Assembly (NCBI RefSeq): GCF_954871325.1
Contig: NC_088779.1
Span: forward strand, 9,674,846 to 9,738,845
Source of the DNA: Gordionus sp. m RMFG-2023
Taxonomy: Eukaryota; Nematomorpha; Gordioida; Chordodea; Parachordodidae
DNA length: 64,000 bases
Direction of reading: 5' to 3'
Each line of letters opens with the position of its first letter. Within the stretch, counting starts at the first letter, position 1. A program made the translations under genes and the position numbers. The notes under the pieces are model-generated. The model ran no database searches. It had not been told where the DNA came from and saw nothing but the letters and a program-made list of their open reading frames with translations. Below are positions 1-13,034 of the stretch, piece by piece.

Positions 1-951
1 TTTTTTTATTATACAGTTTTTTATATAGATTTTAATTTACAAATAGTTTACATGATATTTTTAATATATATTTTTAAATTACATTATATTTGTTTTACTT
101 TCAACGTTCAAAGTATTATTTTAAAATTGTGATATAGTTTTATATAAATCTATGATATTCCAGTAACTTAATTTTATTTTGTATATTTTCAATTTCAATA
201 TTTATATTCTTTCCTCTCGTCTCTTTCCTTACATTGTCTTTGTGAAACCCGTGATTTGTATTATATTATTTTAGCTTCAAAATAATTCAAATATTTAATA
301 CTCTATTATTTATTGTTTTTTTTTAAAAAAAAATTTCATAAATATTTAATGCCTTGCTATTAATAAAATATTCATTAGTGCATCAATCGGAATATTATAT
401 TTTATTCTATCTAACAATAACAGAGCGAATCCAATAAAATTAAATCTTAATAATATTTAAGAAAATAGGCCATCAACCTCAAACAGGGATGGGGCATAGC
501 AGAGGTCTGCAATAAGCAAAGGACACGATATATTGATGATTTGTTGTTCTTATATAATAATTAATTAAATGTACTTATTTTATAGAAAATTATTATTTTG
601 ATATATACATATTTTTTTTAAATTTCATAACATTTTGATTGATTAATATTGAAAATAAATTACAATATGCTTATTTCATTGTATTTCAAGAGCTCTCTAA
701 ATAAAATACGAAATCCATATATAAAAAGAAGTAAATACATAAAAATTTAAACCCATTATTTATAAACCAATTATAAATATAAAATATAGATTTAGATATA
801 GACAAAAATGTGATCACATGAAAATTCTTACAAAATAATTCGAATGGCTAGGCCAGATTTTCCGTAAAATTTTAAAGGACAGAGTCTGACTATTTGTGGA
901 ATTTTAAAGGTCGGGTAACTTGTTTAAGAATTTTTAATGGCCGAGCTTTAC
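1..951. other. AT-rich non-coding stretch, probable polybromo intron
   Basis: No exon was recognised on either strand. The polybromo exon on the minus strand ends at 952 with a GTAAAG donor, so this stretch is most likely intronic. The second half of bromodomain 4, which should carry an LPS...YPDYY-type motif, is not found here and presumably lies beyond the left edge. Positions 841-945 contain a slightly GC-richer segment with a repeated 'attttaaagg' word, possibly transposon-derived. Confidence 0.5.
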
Positions 952-3900
952 AGATCTCTGATCAATACCACTCTTTTATAAATGTTATAATCGCCACTAA
1001 CTTCGAGCCGAGTTATCTCGTTATACGCTTCCACTAATCTACCCATCAATTTTGTCGTGTCGTTCTCTTTAGGTTCTTTAGTAGCTTTTGGTATATTTTT
1101 GATACCAACACTAACATTGTTAGTTGGGGCAGTTTTGGGTGGCCTACCTCTAGATTTTTTAAAAACTGGAAGATGGTCGTCTAAGCACAAATTGGCGTCG
1201 TCCGAGCTCATTGGGTTGGAGTCGTCACCTATTAAGTTGGGGTCGTCTGGGCCCATTAAGCTGGGGTCAGAGTTGTCTAGATTAGTCAAGTAATCCGAAG
1301 GCAAAATGTTTGCATAGGTGTGCTGTTCTTCGCTCAGCTTCCTTCTCAGATACCGTTTAAAAAAGAGAGCATCCTTGTAAAATATAAAATTTCAATTGTA
1401 AAAATATTTATAAAAGTAAAGTTTCTTGGAAAGAAAAAGACGAACGACTAAATTAAAAGACCAGAACCCTGAAAAATCTGAACGTAGCATAGGACTTTAT
1501 AAAAAAAAATTGGAGTAGCTAAAAACCTAGTATTTTTGATATCTTGTACTAGAAAATAGGTCCAAGAGAACAACTTGAATTTAAAAAAAAATTCACACAT
1601 GTTTATTGATATTTTTTTGCCATTAGTATCGATATAAATTTCGAATACATACAAGATACATTCCTAAATCGAAATAATATAAGGAAGATAATATAAAATT
1701 AATTTCATGAATATAAAAGAAAAATGTACAAATTTGATTATAAATTTTACTTTTATATCTCCAAAAATTATTTTTAAAGGAATGAAAAATTATAATTCAT
1801 ATCTAAAATAAAGATTAAAATCTTATCAGGTCCATTTTTATCCAAAAAAGTAATTGTTACCTTGTATATTTTACTGTCGGAAATATTGTATGCCATGGCG
1901 TTATTGAACATCAAAAAAAAATCATCGAGTAACTCCGCCATTGAGGTGTACATGTTTTTCTGTGCGAAAGAAATTAATTTTATTTAAATTGTATATTATC
2001 GATGAATCAAAACGTATCACATATTTTTTAAAAAAAATTTATATTCAAATCCAAAGCAGCATAAATATTGCATTCAAAATGATCTCCATTTTTTTTATAA
2101 AAACCATATGTAAAAAAATGGAGCTCATAAAACATTACCCTGCATTCACAGCTAACGAGAATAATAGTGTGGGAGTACTTCATAAGGTTGGGTGAGGGAA
2201 AAGGTGGGTAAAGAATTGTGTAACAGATAAAGAATCAATACTCACGGAAATTTTTGGGATGCATATATCTATAAATTAGTTATTACTGCATTATAAAAAG
2301 GGAAAAATCTTAAAGGGCATATAAAAAATTTATAGATAAAGGTATTATTTCAAGATAAATAGTATGGTTTCGCTCTGCTTGTTGCGAGGAAATAAAAATC
2401 CATTATATATGCTCGAGTTTTAATGCGGTACTCCAGACCGTTGTCTGAAATCTACCATTAATAAATAAGGGATTTGATGAGTTAATTATATTGTCGGTCG
2501 GTATAATACTTTTTCATAGTACCCAAAAGGTCAATATTATTAACAGTTCAAAAAATGAGCCTCTATTAAGTCTGAGGGGGAGTGAATTAAATAATACTTA
2601 TCGATGAATGCCAATTTAAGATATAATAACTATAATAATTACCCTTCGAGAAATAAAAATAAGTGGCCATTCTGATCGCATAAAAAAAGCCGTGATATTC
2701 CAAAGGATATGGGAATTGATAGAAGGGTAATTACTGTTCCCAGTTGAATATTTGGAATTCCTAATCTAATGGAGAATATAAGAAAATTATGGAGAATGAA
2801 GTAGCATCTAGGTATAAAGGCACATTCAGAAAGATATTGAAACAATAAGGCATAAAATTATAACAGAAGCTTGTAGAAGCAATTTATGTAAATTTGCTGT
2901 GGTAATATTCAGACAAATGGTGATGTAAATATTTTAAACCATGTGAACTTTAAAAATAAATTTATGCAATAGATGATTTTTTTAATGAACACGGCCCATC
3001 TTTCAATTATGTTATACTTATAATTTTGAAATAGCTGGAGGAAAATAAGTTTCTTAAATAAAATCAAGATTTTTATTATAACTAAAGACTCTTTATAAAT
3101 AAAATAAGTCCAGGCTATATTTTCTTATAATTTCAAAATTATATGCAATGAGATAACTAAGGTGGTAAAATTTATTTTTTTCCATTGAATCTGTGTACCA
3201 TTTGCATACATCCTCTGGATAAAAAAGGGTCTTATTTTTGGTTATACCCAACAAATAAGCCATCGAAATCAACTAATTGAGTATATAGTTTCACTCTAAA
3301 CTAATATTTCACTGTAATAAATAAATATATAAACTTTGATCTTAGCCTTGATCTGGGTCAATGCCATTGGCTTGGTAATCTCTTCGTAGTAATCCGGGTA
3401 ATGATAAGAAGATGGTAGTCTGTTAAAGGGGTCAGATAATTTAACAGTGCCTCCTGTACCTGAATTGGCACTTGAATTATTAAAATTATTTGGTAATGAA
3501 GGATCTTCTAAATATCTAATTTCTTCGTAAAGTTTCCAGTAGAGAGAATTATCTTCCATTTTTTCGTCGTCACTACCTTGGTTATTGGTGCTAAGCCGAG
3601 TTGAAATAAAGTTGACGTTTTGGCCAATTAAGGAATTACTCTTTTTTTTTAAATTATGTGTGATGATATAAGATTAATTATAAGATAAAGTGGTGCAAGA
3701 TTAATTAATAAGCTTTTAAAAAAAGAATTACTTTGAGTTAAGTGATTTACGATCTTATAAAAAATTATTCTTAGATTTCAGCCTTATAAATATATATTAT
3801 TTGTAAAGATAGATAGTTGGAAATTAAGTTTTATTTTTTAGGAACCCATTTCAAATATTTAAAAAATTTTAATGACTTGGTTATTAAATGTGGCATCTGT

Positions 3901-6900
3901 TGCATTGCTATATTCATCGTCACTTGTCGTTACGGAGGTCATGTCGCTAGCCCGTTTCATTCTGACGGTTCTTCTATGTTATTTTTAGTATACATTATAT
4001 AAGCTTTAAGGCTGTTTTCTGGCTCGACTTATTTTTGATCTTTAGGCGATTTTAAGCTAAGACACTCTATTTAGGTTTGTTTAGTGTTTGGTGGCATTGT
4101 TTTTTTTCGTATTTTTTCTTTATTTTATTTAAGCTGTTAAGTCGAAGATAAATAGCCAGCTAACCAAACCCCGGTTTAGTAATAAATCGAACCAGGACAT
4201 GGCCTAATAAATAAAAGTGCGGTAAATATTTTTCCCCCTATTAAGATAATTAATTAAGGATAAAAAAAATTCAACGCTTTAAAATTAGATCTAAATGTAA
4301 AGATTCATAATCTAACTTTAATCTGTCACTAGTTTTGTTAGAATTCATGTTCGAATCTGCCTGAGTTATGTTTTTGCTATGTTCTAATTCCATTTTTTTT
4401 GTAGTAAACAATTTTTTGAATTGATTTGCATGCTATCATTGATTATTATATAGATAAAAAAATAATAAAAGAAAATACATAATGTAGTAAACAATTTTTT
4501 GAATTGATTAGCATGTTATTATTGATTATTATATAGATTAGAGATTTGCAAAGTTAGGCCCGGCCCGATATTTTTTAAACAAATTCGGGCCGGGTCGGTT
4601 CGGACCTTGGAATTTTTTTTAAATATAACTAAATTTATCAATTTTATATTGAATTTTTTATGTAAAATAAAAATATTTGATTTTATTTATTGAAACTAAA
4701 CGACATATAACATGTCTTTTATTTTGAGTAATTATAAAAATTAATTTATATTTTAAATAAATTCGGGCCGGGCCGGTAAATATTTTTAAAAAAAATTTCG
4801 GGTTCGGGCCGGACCTGCAAAACTTATTTATAAAAAATTTCGGGCGGGCCGGCCTTGAAAAATTAGGCCCGATGCAGATCACTAATATAGATAAAAAAAA
4901 TAATAAAAGTAAGGACATAAATAAACTTTTAAAATAATTAGTAAATGCAATAAAATGAAAGGGTATCAAAATTTTAGATCCAATTTTAAATTATATATTT
5001 CATGTATACAGCGGCGTATCTGGGATTTTATTTCGGAAGGGGAATCAGATATTTCTAAAATAAAAAAGGAGTAAAACAACTTCTTCATCGTTTAATGACG
5101 GTTTCCGAAGCTTATCCAGGTAAATCAATTTCCCATCTGATCTTTCTCTTCCACTTTTTACGATCTTGAGAATCGCTATTTTTACATTAATGATTATTTT
5201 ATTGCCATTTGTTATATTTGGATTGTATACTTATAGACTATTTATTTTACATTATTTTAATATTTCTAAAAATTTTAATATAAATTTATATAAAAATGGA
5301 ACGGTGATCTTTCATTTTATATCATATTTTTTTTTAAGATGGTATCTGAGATATATAAAGAGAATTTCCAAAGGATATAGCAGTCTACATGCTAAAATTT
5401 GATTGCCAAAATCTATCTCATTTTTTATTTTAAAAAAAAATCAAAATATTATATTTTTTATATATTGAATATAATTATTTTGATATAGCAGCATATATTT
5501 GGGAGACCGGGGATAGTGTTATCCCGGGGTAGGTAATTTGTTTCACAAAAAATTTAAAAACTAATAAACTTTGAGATTTGAAATTTAAGCCAAATATGTA
5601 TTATAATAAGGTGCTTAAGTAGGTCTAAAAATGTAAAATTGCTCATGAGAAATTTTAAATGCACATTATAAATAATGTTGTTCAGAGTATATATCGATAA
5701 TAAATTATAAAATAAAGTCAATTTTATTATGTATAAAAATATTGAAAATATTTATGGTAATTTAATATCTTTAAATAAAATTTTAATTAATTGTGAAGAC
5801 CTGGGGCAGGTTTGACAGGGTAGGTTAGCCATTTTTAAGTAGGGATTGAATAAAAATATCAAACTAAATTTATAAGAATATTTGCCAGTTTGTCTAGGGT
5901 CATTAATGACAATATGAATATGATTGACTTATTTTTTGTAAATTATATGACAGTTTTAAATGAACAGTTCTTACGGGTAATATATAATATAGATGAACCT
6001 GGTAAATTTAACATATTTGACAATTTAATTTTATTCATTACTTAGAATTAACATTTTTATATAAAAAAAACATTTTAAAAAAATAAATAAATACTATAAC
6101 ACGCTACGCGAAAGGGTAATAGGTACCTTGAGTATTTTTGATAATTCTTAGATTTTTATTTTTTCAATTTTATATTAACACATTCGAGCCAGGCATTTTT
6201 CTCGTGAACAAAAAAAATTTTTTTTCCCTAAAACTTAGTTAAACAAGACAAAATAACACATTTTCAACGTTTTTTTCAAAAAAGTGTACATATTGCAGTT
6301 CTAGCATCTATGCCTACTGGCCGCAAATGGTTAATGCCCTATTAAATCAAATCTAATATCTGTGATTGGATCAAAACTATTCAATTTGCTTCATTTTTTT
6401 TATCAACCTTCAAAGTATGTCCACCTTTTTTTCTATCATTTTCCATTCCAACCATCATCAATCCTTTAGCTATCTAACCTTTAATTACTAGAAGAGATAT
6501 GTTTACCATTTTTCTGTCTCATATGGCGTCTATAGAGCAACCATGTATTCACTACAGACTAATATATGAAAGAAAACTTACATATAAAACTTTTCCATTT
6601 TATGTCAGTTCTGCAGGGTCTAATTAACAGCCTGAAGATCTTCTCCGGCCATGCCACCGTTATAGTCTAAAACTAAGACCAGAATTTTGACAATGAAAAA
6701 CGATTTATCGGATACAGACCATTTTCTCGTTCGTGATTGAATTATACCCATAAATGATGATATGGTGTTAAGAGATTTGTTAACAAGCCATTTGCAAATT
6801 ATAAAATTATTAGAATCAATGTTTTAAATTTAGAATGTCCAACCTAAAATTTCAGAAACTTCCCTTTTTGTTTAACACCTATTTGCCAAATCTCGAGGGT

Positions 6901-9554
6901 TACATAATATTATTTCCTTATAATCAAGGAAATTTCTTCTTTTTTTAGGATTATCTCATGTTTAGACTTTAGGGTCCCCCATTATAAAGCCATTATCTTT
7001 GCAACTGCTAAATAAAACGAAGAAAAAAATAATATTCATATAAATTTTATGATTTTTATGTGGGAGAACAGATTTTAATAGTCCTATAAACGATATCTGT
7101 GCAAATCCCCATCATCAAAGTTTTTTATTTGTGGATTTTCATAAATAAGCGCGAAATCATATAGCATTTCAAATAATTCACATAAAGAGAAAATTTTAAT
7201 TCCTAATTTATGTGGTTTTGAGCGAATATATTACTTAAATTCACACCGAACTTTCAAAGGGGGCTATCATTTGGTCAATATATAATATCACTTCAATTAA
7301 ATCTTTTTCAAGTTCACTTTTATTGCATTAATAAATGGTTTTAATTTTAAAAGCTTATCATAATTAGGCCGAGCCTTAAGAATTATATTATCCTTAACAT
7401 TAATGCAAAAGTATCTTCGCAATTTCAAGAATTTATTTCTTGCCATGCATTTAAGAAACTTGAGAAATCACTGACTCAAATGCCCAATATTGCCTTGTGG
7501 ATGGCAATTTAACAAAGCCCGTGTAAAGATGATCAATAAATTATTAATTTCGAATTATTATTTGTTGATTTTCCAGATGATTGAAAGGAATAAATATTAG
7601 TTTTCTCAGCTAAATTGTTAATAATATCATCGTCAATAAAATATTTCAAAAGCAAAATTTCTTTTGGAGGGAAAAATCTGATTTAAACTCTGTTTTATAT
7701 TTATATAAAACATTATTTAAACAAAGGGCTTTCCTATAATTTGGGATGCTATAATGAACATAAACTTCCAATACCCAGTATCTGGAAATATCAAGTTATT
7801 AAATCATCTGTTGTATGCCTCAGAAATCCAATGGATGTGGAGATTATCTAAAATAATTATAAAAAAATATGCATAAAAATGAAAAAAAAAATCTATATTC
7901 AATGCGTTCTATATCATATTTTCAATAAAAAATTATGGAAATTTGCATTAGAAAATACCAATGTTGCCAATTAGCATTTTCTTCAAAAATATCTTATAAA
8001 TATTAATTATTGATAATTTTTACTAAACATAAAATACTAGAAATAATATAATATAAAAACATTATATATGTTTGATTTATATACATACTTATATATAATG
8101 ACCATCAATTTAAGTGTAAAAATTGGCATGTAAAATACCTAATTTTGAACTTATATTTCAATATAATAAAATATTGATTTTCATAGGTTATGATAAAATA
8201 TGAATATTTTAGAAATTATTTTGTCTAAATATCCATTTATTTTTAATATAAAAATAAGCTGATTATAAATTATGATGACAAATAATCTCCCTGGGTGTGA
8301 AGTGGTTAAAATCTGCAGGTCAATTAAAATAAATTTTAAAAAAATAATATCAATTAGTTGAAAATTATGTTTAATACTCATATTTTCAATTTCTCATCAA
8401 AATATCTGCAAAATATAGCAAAATTATTAAAAAAAATTAAGACTGGGTTTTAAAATTAAAAAAATTTAAATCTCAGGTGGGGCTAGGCTTAAAAATATTT
8501 TTTTGATCTCTGTAAGTCTGATAAATATTAACTACAATTATCAGTAAGTCATATATTATGCAAAACTTTGTATATCCATGATCCTGGCTCATTATATGTT
8601 TTAGCATTTTTCACCATTAATGTCAAATCTTTGTACAAAGATGTTAAAGAATCATATTCAACATTATTTATATGCTCCATAATCATGGTTAAATCAATTG
8701 GCTCTTTTATAATGTCATAATAATCTGGATATTCCTAAAATATTTAAATTTTATAAATATAAGATTTTTCTTAATATTAATTTTTCTATATAAATTATAA
8801 ATTGGAAAAAAGTAGAACTAACTATTAAATTTATACTTACATTTCGTGATGGTAACATCTTAAAAGCTTCACATAGTAATTGATTGGTTGTAGGATCATG
8901 ATAATTAATAATATAATTAATCAGTTCATTAATGTGTTCATATTCTTCCTATAATGAGCATAAAATATTTATATAATTAAATATAATTACTTCTTGTTTA
9001 GATATTTTTTCATTGTTAGATTTCTCTTCGCAATATAAAGTCTTTTTACTATCAGAAGTTAAAAATATATCTTCTCTTTTATCCTTCTGTTCCATATGAG
9101 TTAATTGAAGGGTTTGCAAATTCTTTGTAAAAGTTTGATTTAATTCAAAGCAGTCTAAGTAATCTTGAGAATTTGGCTTAAGTAATAATAATATAGATAA
9201 AAATAATGTAATAAAAAATTACATCAATGCTTTCGTTTACTATTTTAAAACAATTCTGTATATCATTAACAAAAGACTCAATGTCTAAATAATGATTATT
9301 ATGAATTTTATTCTGAATATCAATTATTGACATATTGAAATTACTAAGACTGCTGTTAAAAAACATTAAATTAAATTTAATAAAATTTATATACTCATTT
9401 AAAAAACTATCAATTAAACTTCTACCGTCTGCAGATCTCTGATTAATTAAAGAATTCAACAGCCATAAACATATTTGATTCTAGGTTATACAATAAAAAC
9501 GGTATTCCTTTTTAAATAAACTTGATCTTTATTCTCATTTTCATTAACATACAT
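952..9554 (-). CDS. Polybromo (PBRM1/BAF180-like) chromatin-remodelling subunit, 3'-incomplete
   Basis: Acetyl-lysine reader of PBAF-type SWI/SNF remodellers; nuclear. Exons read on the minus strand: 9554-9522, 9480-9223, 9176-8991, 8948-8841, 8734-8567, about 3640-3335, 1959-1861, 1373-952. All identified introns are phase 0 except the last donor, which is phase 2. The start is the ATG at 9554 (MYVNENENKDQ). BD1 is exon 2 into exon 3 (divergent, no YPDYY). BD2 is exons 4-5, with EYPDYYDIIKEPIDL and NAKTYNEPGS, almost as in vertebrate BD2. BD3 is exons 6-7, with HYPDYYEEITKPMAL and FNNAMAYN. The last exon carries an acidic linker, an AT-hook-like SRGRPPK and the first helix of BD4. BAH and HMG regions must lie off the left edge. 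Between BD2 and BD3 is an unusually large intron of about 4.9 kb holding a piggyBac copy and a MITE; a small linker exon may be hidden there. The start of the 3640 exon is the least certain boundary. Confidence 0.88.
4539..4884. mobile_element. hAT-type MITE in polybromo intron, 8-bp TSD
   Basis: A 346-bp non-autonomous element with subterminal GGCCCG/CGGGCC clusters at both ends. It is flanked by a perfect 8-bp duplication ATATAGAT at 4531-4538 and 4885-4892. Termini TAGAGATTTGCA and, on the other strand, TAGTGATCTGCA form imperfect inverted repeats. No coding capacity. Related copies lie near 34.62-34.90 kb and, in reverse orientation, near 29.03-29.48 kb. Confidence 0.85.
5010..5100. repeat. 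Single hAT-like terminus (CAGCGGCGTATCTGGGA)
   Basis: The sequence CAGCGGCGTATCTGGGATTT followed by a G-rich stretch resembles the CAGTGGCGTAGCCAGGA terminus seen at 26.77 kb. No matching opposite end or target duplication was located, so this is probably a truncated insertion inside the polybromo intron. Confidence 0.35.
5488..5840. repeat. Fragment with GGGAGACCGGGG terminus
   Basis: A motif GGGAGACCGGGGATAG near 5499 and a related GACCTGGGGCAGG near 5805 resemble the ends of the element at 57.76-58.68 kb (GGGGAGACTGGGGTTAG). The second motif is in the same orientation as the first, so this is a partial or rearranged relative rather than an intact element. It lies within the large polybromo intron. 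Confidence 0.3.
6179..8305 (-). mobile_element. Degenerate piggyBac transposon, copy 1
   Basis: A 2127-bp copy flanked by TTAA at 6175-6178 and 8306-8309, the diagnostic piggyBac target duplication. Ends are CACATTCGAGCCAGG and, on the other strand, CCACTTCACACCCAGG, which are partly complementary. Its internal sequence aligns by eye over most of its length with the piggyBac copy at 22030-23751 in the same orientation. Copy 2 preserves readable transposase pieces on the minus strand, but here the reading frame is broken throughout, so the element is non-functional. It sits inside the polybromo intron between the BD2 and BD3 exons, on the same strand as that gene. Confidence 0.75.
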
Positions 9555-10320
9555 TATCGCTTCGATTAAGATTTTGGAATATTATATAGTTTAAAGAGAC
9601 ATATTGTTTTGACATTAATGGATAAGCAGTCAAAAAATATGCGAATTTTTCATAAATAGAAACAATTAAGGTTATTGCCACTTTCGGGGGGTAAATTATT
9701 TTTTTATTTTTATGATTTTTTTTGTTAATTTTTTTTAAAAATAATATATTTATATTTAAGATATTTTAAAAAAGTTTTTCCCTACAAATTTTTATTTAAA
9801 ATATTTTAAAAAGGTTTTCTATAAATTTTTATTTTAGATATTTTAAACAGTATTTTCTACATAATTTGTATAAAAGGTAAATAAATAGGAATTCTTATTT
9901 CAGCACCGTTTATATATGGGGGAGGGAAGGGAGTAAGAGAATTTTGTCTACAAATTTAATTTTTTATTTAAGATATTTTAAAATAGTTTTTCCTACAAAA
10001 TTTTTGGTAGATGAAACTTTGCATTTTTAATTTTTTTGGTTAAAAGGCACAATCAGAAAGTACAAAGGTAAACAATTTTTTTTAAATCTAATAATTAAAG
10101 ATGACATGAAGATATTTTATGCTATTCTAAATATTTTTTCAGTTGAATTCAGTCCAAATGTTATAAATTTTATAAGCTAATACTGGCTTAGTTAATAGAT
10201 TTTATAATATATTACACAAATATCTTTCTTCATAATGAGAAACTTTAATTCTATATTAAATAATGCAATGAACTATATTTTTTAATCTTTTAAAATCATT
10301 ATTGTATAAAGTCTGTTGAC
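9555..10320. other. Intergenic AT-rich DNA with imperfect tandem units
   Basis: Upstream flank of polybromo. From about 9750 to 10010 a word like AAGATATTTTAAAAAAGTTT followed by TTCCTACAAATTTTTATTT recurs four times imperfectly, three consecutively and one about 100 bp further on. No gene is recognised. Confidence 0.4.
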
Positions 10321-10329
10321 ACCAATGAT

Positions 10330-10725
10330 GTTGACACCTTGATGAGGTAGATAAGGTTGATACAATTATAAGTGATGGAAACTGTTTTTTCAGGTATATT
10401 ATTATTAACAACTTATAGAATCTATTCTAAATATTATTATAGATGTCTTAGCAAGGAAATCAGCAATGATGAGCAACATCATGAAATGATCAGGACTGTT
10501 CTGATATCTTTTATGCTTCAAGAAAAACATCAACTACTTTAGCGGATTCAAAGTGGATAACACAATGGATTATATTGTGGAAAACAAAATGGGTTGCAAT
10601 GGCACAGGGTTACAAATATTGATATTTCCTGTGTGGCTCAATGATATATATATATCATTGGTGTGGCTACATTGCTTCAAACAAATATCTTTGTTTTTAA
10701 AATGACAAATGGCATTTATATCATC
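10330..10725 (+). pseudogene. Broken OTU-type cysteine protease fragment
   Basis: OTU proteases cleave ubiquitin chains; OTU-like genes also travel in invertebrate mobile elements. The fragment shows the catalytic Cys signature SDGNCFFR at about 10363-10395, a possible short intron starting GTATATTATT and ending ATTATAG, then LSKEISNDEQHHEMIRTVL at about 10447-10505, typical of the helix after the OTU Cys. After a frame change follows YFSGFKVDNTMDYIVENKMG and a weak equivalent of the OTU hydrophobic strand block. The catalytic His region is not recognised. There is no intact frame, no start and no clear neighbours. Assignment rests on DGNCFFR plus its spacing to EQHHEMIR; the order of blocks fits OTU, but the rest is poor. 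Confidence 0.5.
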
Positions 10726-13034
10726 CATTATTTATTATTCCTGAAATAAATAAATTTATTGGTTGTATATATATATAAGAAATTTAAATTATCATTATAG
10801 TATAATTTTATCCTGTAAATAATATATTATAAATTTATTTATAAACATATAAGCCAAGGGCTATATTTTAATAAATAGTATCTAGTCATTTAATTGTATT
10901 TGTGCATAAAAATATTTTTGTAGCCTATTTTTATCATGTAAATAATATATTATAAATTAATTTCAATAACTGTTTATTAAAAAAGTTTATTGTTTAACTT
11001 CAAAAAAACCGTTATAACTGCTGAATAATAAAACAAAATTAAAAATTATTTTGCAGATATATACTTTACCTACAAATATTAAACTAAAAGATCCATGCAA
11101 AAAAATAAATAATAACATTTTTTATATATGTATAGCCCCGCCCCCCTACATGTTATAAAAGATTTTTTCCTGTATTTATCATTTTAAATTATTTTATGAA
11201 AAGTAAAGAAGAATTTTCTTGTCAGTTAGATTAATATTTAAATTTTAGAAGGTTATTTATCAATTTTAACAATTGGTCATAGTTATTAAATGTAAATATT
11301 ATTTATCAATGTAAAATAAATAAAATTTGAACAAAAAAAGCAAATTAATGCCTAAGAAGTTGCAGGAGGCTTAAACTCTAAGAAACCAGATAAATATAAA
11401 AAAATGTTTTTAATTCTTATTTATTAAAAAAAAAAAAGAGTCTTTGAGATTATTTCAAGGCAATTAAAATTTTATAAATTAATATTTTTTGATTAAATAT
11501 TAGGATGTTTTAAAAAAAACTTGGGTTCAAATTATTTTTTAATTTGCAGATGGTAAAACTAAAAATAAATTTTATGTCAAAATTCATCAAAAATTTGTAC
11601 CATATAAAACTAGTGAATGTATTTTTAGGAAAATTTTTTATTTGTATTTTTCATATTAAATATGGTTAAAGTTAATGGGCATAATTAAAAAGTATATATT
11701 GCATTTATAAACCATATTCATATTTTTTAGTTTTTCAATTTGAATTGTTTGCTATAGGGGATTGTTCTGTGCATATGTAACTCTTTAAATTTTATAAGCT
11801 TAGGTTAATAAGTAGGATATCTTGAATGTCATTGTAACCTTTAAAAAAGGTGTATCATTACTTTATATTAGTTATTTCCTAATCCTTCCAAGCTTCCTAA
11901 ATTTATGTCATCTTAATTTTATATTCCAAATCTGGACCATGCTTGATTTTAAAAATTGGGCTGGGGTATCATTTTTCATTTGCAGAATTCAGCTAAAATC
12001 ATAATTTCATTTGCAGAATACAGCTAAAATTATTTTGAATGATATTGATATTTGAAAATATGGCTAAGTTCATCTTATATTCCTCCTCATTGTTACTCTT
12101 AAGATCAATAAAAATACTTTTAGATTATTAATATAAAATATTACCTTAGTAGATTTTCACAAGTAAATAAAAATATTAATTGTAAAAAATGGAAGAATTA
12201 AACACATCTTTTAAATATAAATGTATATCAGTTTTGAGCTTTAATAAACCAGGGTGTGATATTTAGTATTTTCATTAAATATCGCAGGTGTGATATTTAG
12301 CCTTTTCACTAAATATCATGGAAGTTAGTAACAATCACGGCCTGGTAACAATTATTGAAGATGAAGATCTTCAAATTTCATCCAACTTATAAAAGAATTC
12401 CAAATTTTATCCAAATAATTTAATTCATACATTTAATAGCCAATTTTCAACTTAATAATTTTATTTCCCACATAAAAAAAACTATTAGATTAAAAAATCA
12501 ATAATGATGTATTTTCTTTTCATAGCCAATATCTATTATTTAATATAAAATTTATATGTTCAACTAGGATAACTCTTATAATTTAGATATTTACGATAAA
12601 CTGGTGAGTCAAATTCGAATATATATATAATACAGGATAAGGTTAAGGAACGCAAGATGTCAGTAAATAGTCACATGCTAAAAAGATATTTTAATCCCCC
12701 CAAATATATATTAATTTTTTTTTTTAAAGCTAATCTTACTCCATAAATATATTTTTTAGAAATCAAACAAAAGAGATAAATAATATATATCTTAAAACAG
12801 ATTAGATTATGAAATTTAGCCTTATATTTTTAAAGCAAATTTAAAACAAAAATCAAGCCTTCTCCTATATCATGTACATACAAATCTCACTATCCTATAT
12901 CAGTCATTGGAATTTATGCAGATATATTTTATTATAAATATCATATCAGTATAGCACTATTTATTTACCAACATTGTTCCATAATAATATTTATAATACC
13001 ACGAGGATAGTTATATTGCCTTCACCAAAACATC
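10726..13034. other. Intergenic region upstream of HDAC
   Basis: AT-rich with no supportable gene. Visible structure: an (AT)n run at 10646-10662; two near-copies of a segment containing CATTTGCAGAATTCAGCTAA near 11975 and 12008; and the 34-bp hairpin-forming duplication at 12253-12320. HDAC promoter elements are expected at the right end, but none can be pinned down in this base composition. Confidence 0.4.
12253..12320. repeat. 34-bp tandem duplication, each unit a hairpin
   Basis: Two adjacent 34-bp units beginning GGTGTGATATTTAG. The second can fold with stem GATATTTAG / CTAAATATC around an 8-nt loop, and the first carries the same arms with one mismatch. It lies about 720 bp upstream of the HDAC start codon. 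Confidence 0.6.

Noticed and set aside
1057-1293. Plus-strand 78-codon frame
   Set aside because: Antisense of the polybromo linker/AT-hook exon.
4340-4365. GTTCGAATC, a tRNA B-box-like word
   Set aside because: No A box at the right distance and no acceptor-stem pairing around it.
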